From Phytophthora colocasiae (taxonomy: Eukaryota > Oomycota > Peronosporomycetes > Peronosporales > Peronosporaceae): 64,000 bases of DNA. The notes beneath the pieces are model-generated. The model did no database searches. It saw nothing but the letters and a program-made list of their open reading frames with translations, and was not told the origin of the DNA. Numbering within the stretch: position 1 is the stretch's first letter; every line of letters starts with the position of its first letter. Positions 53,806-64,000 of the stretch are shown one piece after another. The position numbers were made by a program, and so were the translations under genes. The DNA lies in NCBI GenBank assembly GCA_018806915.1, contig JAGKQI010000052.1:682001-746000 (forward strand), read 5' to 3'.

Positions 53806-54240
53806 TTGACAGGCGCATGCGTGGTAGCAACCTCCTTGTTCGCTGGGTTGGACCGTTTCGTGTAGCCTAGGCCCTTTCGCACTCGTTCATTGTGACGCAC
53901 CTCATCACTGGTGATGAGTTCGAGGTGCATGACTCCCATCTCAAGCTTTACTGCGATGCTGAACTAGGCATCACCGCGAAATTCGCGAGCATGTCTCCCA
54001 GGGCATTATCTTGGGTGTTCGTGCGATTACGGACCACCGTTTCGAGCCTGCTGCTCAAGAATGGCAGTTATGTGCTGCTTGGCGTGGTCCCGAAGACATC
54101 AAGAACTCGTGGGAGCCGCTCGCGTCTATCTATGCAGATGTCCCGACGCTCGTGGCTCAGTATGCCGAAGCTGCTGGAGTTTCGGAGCTCGAGGCTCTAC
54201 TCTAGGTGCAAGACCCGACGATGGGCCAACTTGACCATGT
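53806..54240 (+). pseudogene. Old gypsy C-terminal tail
   Basis: It continues the interrupted old gypsy with RMRGSN, LLVRWVGPFRV, HLITGDEFEVHDSHLKLYCD and a damaged chromodomain-like tail. One stop (TAG at about 53867) and a later frame change are present. Confidence 0.8.
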
Positions 54241-54650
54241 TGATGTTGAAGTTACATTGACGCAAGATAATTCCAGAATTCATTTTCTAGTTATTTTCAA
54301 TTTTACTAGTCTCATTTGTCGGTGATCGTCTTTGTGTGAAGTAAGCAGGCAGATAGGAGCGAGCAACCGCAGTAGCGGAGAAGACCAAAACACACTAGTT
54401 TTCCACGGAGAAGCTTTGGGATTGAGGGGGAAACCTCGCAGGTGACAACCCCCTCTATAGTTAAGAACACGCAGTATCCTAACTGTCATATGTAAGATAG
54501 TCACTCGAGAACTGAGACTGGGCACAGGCTTCTTCAACTCTGGAGCTGGAAGCTGACGAAGCTCGACACGTCATCTCCACACTCCCACTTCGAGTCCGCA
54601 GCTATGCCTGCAGTAATTCGCTTCATCTCCATCTCTTTGTAGATCGCAAA
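54241..54650. other. Probable Copia-A 3-prime LTR region
   Basis: No gene. On the minus strand a purine tract (GAAGTGGGAG) is followed at 54581 by TGTGGAGATGACG, a likely LTR start. No second copy of this LTR was found in the window. Confidence 0.45.
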
Positions 54651-56447
54651 CTACTCATGACCCTCTGCATTGCTATCCTCAATAGCAAGCGGCAACGGTA
54701 CAACGTTCAACCGCTCGAAACTTTCGAAACAGAGTAGACCCAGAGCCTTCGTAAAGATGTCAGCGAGGTTCTCCGCAGACGGGCAGTAGCAAACTTTGAA
54801 CTCTCCACGCTCGTGGAAGTCCCGAACTTTGTGGTACTTCAGATCCACACTCTTCGTCTTGTAGTTGCCCTTTATTCCGGTCAACACGGTAATAGTAGCC
54901 TGGTTGTCCTGGTACAAGATGGTAGGGTAGTGGCGCTTGAGCTTCAGCTCCTTGCACAGGTTGTGCGTCCATATTATCATCGTTGAGCATTCACTTGCAG
55001 CAACGAACTTAGCACAGCACGTGTCGTCAGTCACAATCCGCTGCTTGCGGGACTTGTACGCGTAAGTACAGCCATTAAGCTGCAACACGTAGCCTGAGAT
55101 GGAGTGTCTGTCCTCCTTCTCATTCCCAAGATCCGCATCTGCATATGCCACAAAGTGCAAGTCAGGCGTCTCCTTCTTTTCCCACACCAGTCCGTAGTCC
55201 ATAGTTCCATGCAAGTACCGCAGCACTCGCTTGCCCATTGTGTAGTTCTCATGCGTGTAGTTGTTCAAGTATTTCCCCAGAGTGCGTACAGCGTTAGCCA
55301 GATCAGGACGTGTGCACTGCACTAGGTACTGTAAACAACCAACCAAGGCACGATAAGGAACATTAGGATCATTTAAATCTTCCGCATCAGACGTTGTAGT
55401 CATCGGCAAAGCACCAAGAGTCTGCGGGGTAGTCACAGCTCTGCAATTTTCCATGCCAAACCGACTGAGAATTTTCTCAATTTGGCTTCGCTGCGAGATC
55501 CACATCGCTTGGCCCACGATATAGTTGATCTCCATGCCCAGCAGCAAGCTCACCGATCCCAAGTCTTTGGTCTTGAACTTAGCTTCAAGCTCACTCAGCA
55601 CTAACTTGACGTTCTCTGCTTTCGCGGCAATGATAACATCGTTCACGTACACAGTCAGAAAGATAGGGCTTCCTCTCACTACACGCCAGTAAACACCATT
55701 ATCCATCTTCGAACGTTTAAATCCACATGATCGTAAGTGTTCATCAAGTAGCTCGTACCAGATCAACGGAGCTTGTTTCAATCCATACAGACTGCGTAAT
55801 AATCTGCAAACACGGCCACTTCCATCGTTAAAATACTCAGGGATCTCCATATAAATTTCAACATCCTCCCCAAGCGGGCCATTCAAGAAGGCCGTAACAA
55901 AGTCAATGTGTTCACACTCTAGATCAAAGTGTAATGCCAGCAACAACACTAACTTGACAGCTTCTTGCGAAACAACAGGCGCATAGGTTTCCCAGAAATC
56001 CACCCCATAACGCTGTTGACAGCCCTTGATAGTGATCCGTGCACGATGACGAATTACTTCACCCTTCGGGCTCCGTTTCCGCACGAAGATCCACTTGCTA
56101 GTCAACACCTTCTTGCCTTTTGGACGATCCACCAATTTCCAGGTGTTGTTGCGCTTCAAGTCTGTGTACTCCTTCTCCAAAGCCTCCTTCCACTTTTCAG
56201 CATCAGGAGCTTGAAGAGCCTCCTGAACACTTTGAGGTTCTGTGAGTAAGTTGACTGCTTGTACGACTAAGCTTGAAGGAATCTCGACTTCATAGTCCTG
56301 TAGTCGAACATTCGGGCGTCGAATACGTGAAGACCGGCGAAACGATGTAGCCGCTCGCGTGGCGTCGTCTCTCCACCCATCGGCTTCGACGTCTTCTTCA
56401 CTATCCGTATCAATAAAACCTTCGTAAGCCGCAATGCGCCCCAATAA
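54651..56447 (-). pseudogene. Copia-A: reverse transcriptase and RNase H, 5-prime truncated
   Basis: A continuous frame of about 600 residues. An acidic region ends the integrase, followed by RT (NNTWKLVDRPKGKK, RYGVDFWETYAPV, FVTAFLNGPLG, QAPLIWYELL) and RNase H (YADADLG, SRKQRIVTDD, VDLKYHKVR). The catalytic box is YVND, not YVDD. Upstream of 56447 the sequence no longer matches the family (compare copy C) although the frame stays open by chance to 56807. Confidence 0.9.
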
Positions 56448-57699
56448 TTGTGGCGAAGTGGGTGAACACTTTTCCCGCCCAGGTGCGTATAGCGTGTCTT
56501 CCGGAAAATAAGTCCGACTGGAAAGATGTCCGGTCGGACTAACGAAAGTCAGAACCTCCAACCGGGATCCAAACGGGTATCCGGAAAGAGGGTTGGCGTG
56601 TGACCTTGTGACTACCCTCGTAGGTGTCGTTTGTCTTCGAACGCGAGGAGTTCCACCTGGATGAGTTACTTCCAAAAGCTTGACTGGATCCAGATGTAGA
56701 GTGCTAATGCACTTCCAAATGCAGTGGTTGAGTCTGAATGCAGGTGAGAGACTATTAGCAAAGCCTTCCAACAACAGATAACCAATATACAAGAGAGTTA
56801 AATGCAAATATACAGCCGCTTCTTATTCTTTCCGGCCCTTGAGCGGTGGGCACTCCAAATGCCAGTACGACGTTGGACACTCCAACCGGGACACTGGCAC
56901 AATCCCGGGGTCCTTTAGCGCACCACTTCTGGCAAGTCCACTTGGACTCCCAGAAGACAATTATCCAAGTATACCAGGAATACTATAGAGCACTCCAAAA
57001 TACACACACACAAATACAGTCCAATCACACAGCAGTCAATCAATCAATTTCAGGGGTGACTACTAATAACCTCCTAAAACGCAGTTGTAATATGAAATGT
57101 ACAAACCAAACGACCGTTTGGAATGTCCAACTGGAATATGAAATGGGAGGGGTCACGCCCGGGAATCGCCGCCCGAATCACCTTCCCAACTTGGTCTTAA
57201 CCTGGCGGAGATTCACGCGGCGGTGACAATAGTCGACGCGGCCTGACGCTGGTTCGCTGACTCCGAGCCCTCGACTTCGAGGCTGGTCGGCAGTGCTCAC
57301 AGTGGTGGCTTATGGAAACCTCCCGCTCTTCCACTTGCGCCCTTGGTGGCAAATTGAACTCTCTTTAATATATAACTATCTGTTGTAAAGCTAAACATGC
57401 AAAATAGACTTGGTTTCACTATAGGTAGAGGCGTGCTTATCCGGAGGCGACCGGACACATCCGAAGAACACCGAAGAACATGGCCGAATTCCAGCTGTGC
57501 CGAACAGATCATGGTCGGTCGTCTTGGTCGGTCGGAAAACACTTGGGTCTAGTATGGTCGGATCTTCAACGGCCGATCGTGGGTACAAATCAGGGCTAGT
57601 CCGGTTTGACTCTGGGTACAAATCAGGGCTAGTCCGCGTGTACAGCAATTAGTCTCTGGAGGTGACACTACACGTTTGCTACCTGTAAACACAAGTGTT
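56448..57699. other. Unassigned sequence between Copia-A and Copia-B
   Basis: No gene recognised. It contains short repeated motifs (TTGGACACTCCAACCGGGACACTGG, with GGAATGTCCAACTGG) around 56850-57140. At 57580-57640 there is a 23-base tandem repeat (GGGTACAAATCAGGGCTAGTC). The last part is the 5-prime leader of Copia-B, and an LTR may lie at about 57300-57660, but no partner was found. Confidence 0.45.
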
Positions 57700-59784
57700 A
57701 TGGCTACATTAGCCCAACAATCAGGATCTGGTGGAGGTTTCACCGGAACTTTGCCTGCGTCTATATCCAGTGGAGATTCTGTTACTGGTGGCATAAGTGG
57801 ACTACTAGGAGGTTCTTTTGGCGGTCTTTCACGTGGACTTCCCGGTGTACTGGAAGTGTCGGGTCCTGGGCTAGTGTCAAGTAGTGGTCTAGGAAGTGGA
57901 AGTGGAATAACTGCCTCTTTCGCTGGTCCTTTTGGCGTGAGTGCTACGGCTACCAGAGGAGCTAGAGCTGGTTTGTATGGCAGTGCTGGAGTATCTCAAG
58001 CTGCAACTGGAGTATCGTTCCCTGGGTTTGGAACATCTCGTTTAGTTCAAACCGGTGCTGGTGTACCACAAGCTGGGTCGGCTTCATTAAAGCTGGACAT
58101 TTCGCATAAACCACCAGTGATGAAGCGAAGTTTTGATTTATACAGCGTGCAGCTTCGTGCGTTTTTAACCCGACTTGGCTGCTGGTGTGTAGTGGATGGC
58201 TCGTATCGTATAGATGCCCATGGTATTGTAGACCTGGCAGATTTGGAGGCTCGAGATAATGCTGCTCGCGAAGCCATTTTGCAGGGCGTGCCACCGGCTG
58301 ATGCAGAAATGATCTGTCAAGAGGGAACTGCAGAAGCTATGTGGAACCGCTTCGTCGACAGACAAACGAAGCGTGAATACTGAATTATATCTTTACTAGA
58401 GACGAGTTCGTATCCAACCGCTATACTACTGACAAAAACATGGATCAGTGGCTTCGGGAAATGGAGAGTTTACGACGGCAGCTTCTTCACTACGGCAAGG
58501 CGATTTCTGATGAGGACTTCGCGGAGACTTTGCTCGGACATGTGTCGAGAACTCACCGTGATGTTGTACGTCAATTTTCCAAGCATTACGTTGTGCGAGA
58601 CGGTGGTGGAGTACGACCTGTCCCTACGGCTGTGCAGGTTATGAATGCATTGCGTGCTGAGTCAGCCTTAGATGAACGTGTTGCAGTTGAAGCGGGAGCA
58701 AATCCTGCTCATGTTTGCTCATGTGGGAAGCAAGCAAAAGATGACTCGCAGCAATCGAAGCAGAATTCTAATCAAAGTAAAGGCAAGCAAAGGAAAGGCA
58801 AAGGTCGATACAAGGCTAAGCAAAAGAACGAAGGAGGAAAAAAGCAAGAGACTCGCACTTGTCATGAATGTGGCGAAGTGGGACATATTCGCCCTAATTG
58901 CCCTCATTTGAAGACTGAATCTTCCTCGCCTCGTCCTGCTACCTCGGAGTTCAAGCGATGGGAAAACAAGATGATGAGAAGCGTGAAGTTAAGAAGACAA
59001 GTGGACTAAGTTGTGGTGTTCGTGGTGCTTCTGTTGTTGCGTCTACATCCGTCAAGACTCCTTCTGGTACTGAAGTGGAGTGGGTACTTGATTCAGCTAG
59101 TGACGTGCATGTGTGCAATCAACGATCTCTGCTGCACAATATTCGCAAGGACGAAGTGCATTTCTTTCAGGGATATGATGGCAATTCTCGAGAGGATGAA
59201 TACGTTGGTGACATAACGCTGAGGGTGACGAACAACAAATCCCCGCATGCTGAAATGACCCTTCCGTTTACAAATGTGCTGATCTCCCCCAATGCACCTG
59301 ACAACCTGCTGAGTCAGGACATGTTGGAGAATAATGGATGGACCGTGAAGTATGGTTTCATCAATACTCAGCGTGTGTGTTGGTTACGAAAGGACTGCAC
59401 TGAGCTTCTGCTGGTAAAGACTAATCGTCGGTACCGCTTAAAGGCGACTGCAGTGGCTGTGTATACGGTGCAAAGTGAAGTTCGACAACAGAGTGAAATC
59501 CTTCAGCAACCCAGTAACTCGAAGGTGCTGCGGCAACGCAAGAAGAGAGATTCAACTTCATTAGAACGCTGGCATTTGCGTCTTGGTCACTTAAATTCGC
59601 CTGCAATTCAGCGAATGGTTCGAGATGAAGTCGCTACTGGTATGGAGGCTGCTAGTAGTCAAACGGTGGCTACTAATTCACCTTGCTGGTCGTGTATAGC
59701 TGCAAAGATGATTCGCATGTCCTATAAGAAGACTGTAACTCGCCGAGTGACTCAACCATTCCAGAAGTTAAGGAGTGAATGAGC
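57700..59784 (+). pseudogene. Copia-B: gag, protease and pre-integrase half-element
   Basis: The start is ATG 57700 (MATLAQQSGSGGG), Gly/Ser-rich then a Gag of the UBN2 type. A frameshift at about 58382 leads to 58440-59009, with the knuckle CHECGEVGHIRPNC. Protease (VLDSASDVHVCN) and GAG-pre-integrase (WHLRLGHLNSPA, CWSCIAAKM) follow at 58958-59782. The element stops right before the integrase core and joins Copia-C in opposite orientation at about 59784. Confidence 0.88.
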
Positions 59785-60871
59785 TTCGTAAAGATGTCAG
59801 CGAGGTTCTCCGCTGACGGGCAGTAGCAAACTTTGAACTCTCCACGCTCGTGGAAGTCCCAAACTTTGTGGTACTTCAGATCCACACTCTTCGTCTTGTA
59901 GTTGCCCTTTATTCCGGTCAACACGGTAATAGTAGCCTGGTTGTCCTGGTACAAGATGGTAGGGTAGTGGCGCTTGAGCTTCAGCTCCTTGCACAGGTTG
60001 TGCGTCCATATTATCATCGTTGAGCATTCGCTTGCAGCAACGAACTCAGCACAGCACGTGTCGTCAGTAACAATCCGCTGCTTGCGGGACTTGTACGCGT
60101 AAGTACAGCCATTAAGCTGCAACACGTAGCCTGAGATGGAGTGTCTGTCCTCCTTCTCATTCCCAAGATCCGCATCTGCATACGCCACAAAGTGCAAGTC
60201 AGGCGTCTCCTTCTTTTCCCACAACAGTCCGTAGTCCATAGTTCCATGCAAGTACCGCAGCACTCGCTTGCCCATTGTGTAGTTCTCATACGTGTAGTTG
60301 TTCAAGTACTTCCCCAGAGTGCGCACAGCGTTAGCCAGATCAGGGCGTGTGCACTGCACTAGGTACTGTAAACAACCAACCAAGGCACGATAAGGAACAT
60401 TAGGATCATTTAAATCTTCCGCATCAGACGTTGTAGTCATCGGCAAAGCACCAAGAGTCTGTGGGGTAGTCACAGCTCTGCAATTTTCCATGCCAAACCG
60501 ACTGAGAATCTTCTCAATTTGGCTTCGCTGCGAGATCCACATCGCTTGGCCTACGATATAGTTGATCTCCATGCCCAGCAGCAAGCTCACCGATCCCAAG
60601 TCTTTGGTCTTGAACTTAGCTTCAAGCTCACTCAGCACTAACTTGACGTTCTCTGCTTTCGCGGCAATGATAACATCGTTCACGTACACAGTCAGAAAGA
60701 TAGGGCTTCCTCTCACTACACGCCAGTAAACACCATTATCCATCTTCGAACGTTTAAATCCACATGATCGTAAGTGTTCATCAAGTAGCTCGTACCAGAT
60801 CAACGGAGCTTGTTTCAATCCATACAGACTGCGTAATAATCTGCAAACACGGCCACTTCCATCGTTAAAAT
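59784..60871 (-). pseudogene. Copia-C: reverse transcriptase and RNase H part
   Basis: Near-identical to Copia-A, with YVND at the same position, but lacking the last about 40 residues. A one-base deletion at about 60872-60875 splits the RT frame from the upstream integrase frame. Confidence 0.9.
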
Positions 60872-62736
60872 ACTTAGGATCTCCATATAAATTTCAACAT
60901 CCTCCCCAAGCGGGCCATTCAAGAAGGCCGTAACAAAGTCAATGTGTTCACACTCTAGATCAAAGTGTAATGCCAGCAACAACACTAACTTGACAGCTTC
61001 TTGCGAAACAACAGGCGCATAGGTTTCCCAGAAATCCACCCCATAACGCTGTTGACAGCCCTTGATAGTGATCCGTGCACGATGACGAATTACTTCACCC
61101 TTCGGGTTCCATTTCCGCACGAAGATCCACTTGCTAGTCAACACCTTCTTGCCCTTTGGACGATCCACCAATTTCCAGGTGTTGTTGCGCTTCAAGTCTG
61201 TGTACTCCTTCTCCAAAGCCTCCTTCCACTTGTCAGCATGAGGAGCTTGAAGGGCCTCAGGAACACTTTGAGGTTCTGTGAGTAAGTTGACTGCTTGTAC
61301 GACTAAGCTTGAAGGAATCTCGACTTCATAGTCCTGTAGTCGAACATTCGGGCGTCGAATACGTGAAGACCGGCGAAACGATGTAGCCGCTCGCGTGGCG
61401 TCATCTCTCCACCCATCGGCTTCGACGTCTTCTTCACTATCCGTATCAATAAAGCCTTCGTAAGCCGTAATGCGCCCCAATAATTCTGCAGGATCACCAA
61501 AACTAACACCATCGTCTTCGATATCACCCGTTTCAATTTCAACACTCGCAAAATTACCACTGTCCTGGTCTCCCACTGAAGGTGAAGATTCTCGATCCGT
61601 TGGCGTTCTGGTTGCTGCTAATTGACTGCTGTTAGGCGAGTCTGCAACCCCATCTACACCTTCTTCACGATATTGAACCTCCCGCTGTGAAGGCGCACCT
61701 TCTAGTTGAAGTACATCCTCGGATGTCGACAGATCTCCTGCCTCAGCAGAATCCGCCGGAACCTCTAGCTCACTCTCAGGCCAACAACCAGGCGCACCTG
61801 ACGTGACAAGAGCAGCAGGTCCACTCCGTTCTCCAGAACGACAACCAAAACCAGCATACATTTCACGGCGTTGACGCTTCGATGGACCATCAATCTCATC
61901 TTGAGCATTCCTCTTTATATCTGGCACTTCTCGATTTAAGACTGGTAAGCGCACGTACGGGATGATAGTAGGCAAAACATGCCTCCCTCGACCATAACGA
62001 TTGGATAGCAACTTGGCTACATAGGAAGACTCCACTGTCCAGTCCTCTTCAAATTCCACTGAACGAACTTCCACAATGTTTCCAGTTATCAGGTGTAAGA
62101 CTCGGTAGCTCTCAGAATGCTTTGCGTACCCCACAAACAGTCCCGGCTTACCCGGATTCTCCAGTTTACTTGAACGCAATACCTTTGGCGTGAAGATGAA
62201 CACAATACAGCCCCACGTCCGCAGTGAGGTCAAGTCTGGTCGTTCTCCAAACCTACGAGAGTACGGAGTCTCTCCACCGAGTGCAGTGTTTCCGCTGATG
62301 TTCATCACTTCAAGTGCAAAATAAAATGCTTCACCCCAAAGTAGCCACGGCATATTGGCCGCTGTCAATAAACATCGAACACGAGATAGCACCACGCCAT
62401 TCATTCTCTCGACTAAGCCATTTTCTTCCGGACTATACGAATTCGTCGTCGTATACTCAATACCATTGGACCGGAGAAACAACTTCAGTTTGTTGTTGAA
62501 GAGCTCCTTGCCTTGATCGGAGTTGAACACCTCAATGTTGTTCCCTTGCGCAAGCACCCACTTTAAGTGCTCCATGACCGCATCTGATGCATTCTCCTTT
62601 CGATACAGTAGAAACCCCCACAAGTAGCGACTGGCTTCGTCCTGAACTAACTGGAAATGCTTGTATCCATCATAAGTGATTTCATCCACATAGTCCATGT
62701 CACTCATCAACTTCTGAATGGTTGAGTCACTCGGCG
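60872..62736 (-). pseudogene. Copia-C: integrase and acidic linker, start of RT
   Basis: The frame at 62710-60815 begins with the integrase core (YLWGFLLYRKE, NSDQGKELFN, YSPEENGLVERMNG for D and E). A long acidic Ser/Asp-rich linker and the first RT block follow. A one-base deletion relative to Copia-B at about 62718 separates it from the pre-integrase frame. Confidence 0.9.
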
Positions 62737-64000
62737 AGTTACAGTCTTCTTATAGGACATGCGAATCATCTTTGCAGCTATACACGACCAGCAAGGTGAA
62801 TTAGTAGCCACCGTTTGACTACTAGCAGCCTCCATACCAGTAGCGACTTCATCTCGAACCATTCGCTGAATTGCAGGCGAATTTAAGTGACCAAGACGCA
62901 AATGCCAGCGTTCTAATGAAGTTGAATCTCTCTTCTTGCGTTGCCGCAGCACCTTCGAGTTACTGGGTTGCTGAAGGATTTCACTCTGTTGTCGAACTTC
63001 ACTTTGCACCGTATACACAGCCACTGCAGTCGCCTTTAAGCGGTACCGACGATTAGTCTTTACCAGCAGAAGCTCAGTGCAGTCCTTTCTGTAACCAACA
63101 CACACGCTGAGTATTGATGAAACCATACTTCACGGTCCATCCATTATTCTCCAACATGTCCTGACTCAGCAGGTTGTCAGGTGCATTGGGGGAGATCAGC
63201 ACATTTGTAAACGGAAGGGTCATTTCAGCATGCGGGGATTTGTTGTTCGTCACCCTCAGTGTTATGTCACCAACGTATTCATCCTCTCGAGAATTGCCAT
63301 CATATCCCTGAAAGAAATGCACTTCGTCCTTGCGAATATTGTGCAGCAGAGATCGTTGGTTGCACACATGCACGTCACTAGCTGAATCAAGTACCCACTC
63401 CACTTCAGTACCAGAAGGAGTCTTGACGGATGTAGATGCAATAACAGAAGCACCACGAACACCACAACTTAGTCCACTTGTCTTCTTAACTTCACGCTTC
63501 TCATCATCTTGTTTTCCCATCGCTTGAACTCCGAGGTAGCAGGACGAGGCGAGGAAGATTCAGTCTTCAAATGAGGGCAATTAGGGCGAATATGTCCCAC
63601 TTCGCCACATTCATGACAAGTGCGAGTCTCTTGCTTCTTTCCTCCTTCGTTCTTTTGCTTAGCCTTGTATCGACCTTTGCCTTTCCTTTGCTTGCCTTTA
63701 CTTTGATTAGAATTCTGCTTCGATTGCTGCGAGTCATCTTTTGCTTGCTTCCCACATGAGCAAACATGAGCAGGATTTTCTCCCGCTTCAACTGCAACAC
63801 GTTCATCTAAGGCTGACTCAGCACGCAATGCATTCATAACCTGCACAGCCGTAGGGACAGGTCGTACTCCACCACCGTCTCGCACCACGTAATGCTTGGA
63901 AAATTGACGTACAACATCACGGTGAGTTTTCGACACATGTCCGAGCAAAGTCTCCGCGAAGTCCTCATCAGAAATCGCCTTGCTGTAGTGAAGAAGCTGC
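62737..64000 (-). pseudogene. Copia-C: pre-integrase, protease and gag, runs off right edge
   Basis: Reverse complement of Copia-B from the knuckle Gag through protease (VLDSASDVHVCN) to the pre-integrase region, with a one-base insertion near 63088. Gag residues differ from B at a few sites (for example AGENPAH against AGANPAH). The element continues past base 64000. Confidence 0.9.

Larger units (their letters stand above)
29390..54240 (+). mobile_element. Old Ty3/gypsy element split by two later insertions
   Basis: Pieces at about 29390-29515, 34303-38140 and 53806-54240 join into one degenerate plus-strand element with gag, protease, reverse transcriptase, integrase and C-terminal tail. 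The join across 38140/53806 restores the codon series for RVDRRMRGSN, a segment expected after the integrase core (YVLWSRVD). The other 20 kb are the Copia and GGATCC-rich elements inserted into it. Limits and LTRs were not determined. Confidence 0.8.

Overview
The window is nuclear DNA from an oomycete, most likely Phytophthora or a close relative. The evidence is two Crinkler (CRN) effector genes with an LYLAK-type header, promoters carrying the oomycete initiator-like motif TCATTYYNCAWTTT, short-intron genes with GT..AG borders, a GC-rich-third-position formate dehydrogenase, and dense nested Copia, Ty3/gypsy and LINE elements. No tRNA, rRNA or CRISPR was seen. Species cannot be fixed from the sequence alone.

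Layout. 1-7.8 kb: a decayed non-LTR retrotransposon on the minus strand. ORF1 has a CCHC knuckle and an OTU-type cysteine protease domain; ORF2 has an endonuclease/exonuclease/phosphatase domain and a reverse transcriptase. 7.76-8.05 kb: a foldback element. 8.05-8.93 kb: a broken CRN copy (minus). 8.98-17.9 kb: a gene block with an Integrator subunit 2 homologue, a large EF-hand protein and an LC8 dynein light chain. 18.1-19.9 kb: a second CRN copy in the opposite orientation, with one frameshift. 19.8-26.8 kb: a near-perfect inverted duplication. Each arm (about 2.2 kb) holds a small secreted or membrane Cys/Gly-rich protein and an NAD-dependent formate dehydrogenase. The 2.5 kb spacer holds a three-exon basic/coiled-coil START-like gene. 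27.1-28.2 kb: a three-exon coiled-coil protein with a C1q/TNF-like tail. 28.3-28.75 kb: a tandem pair of hairpin-rich repeats.

29.4-54.2 kb is a nest. An old Ty3/gypsy element is split by a Copia element (29516-34302, duplicated target AGCAG) and by a 15.7 kb GGATCC-rich chromodomain gypsy unit (38141-53805, duplicated target TTGA). The latter is a composite: a full element, then an inverted gag-LTR fragment, so both outer ends are the 5-prime end of an LTR. This looks like two cDNAs joined before genomic integration.

54.2-64 kb holds three pieces of another Copia family (minus, plus, minus). The second and third meet tail to tail and form an inverted repeat of gag-protease. Both readable reverse transcriptases of this family have YVND in place of YVDD.

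The single-copy host genes (Integrator, dynein light chain, formate dehydrogenase) are intact. Almost every transposon gene carries small indels. Some of these sit in homopolymers and could be assembly errors rather than biology.
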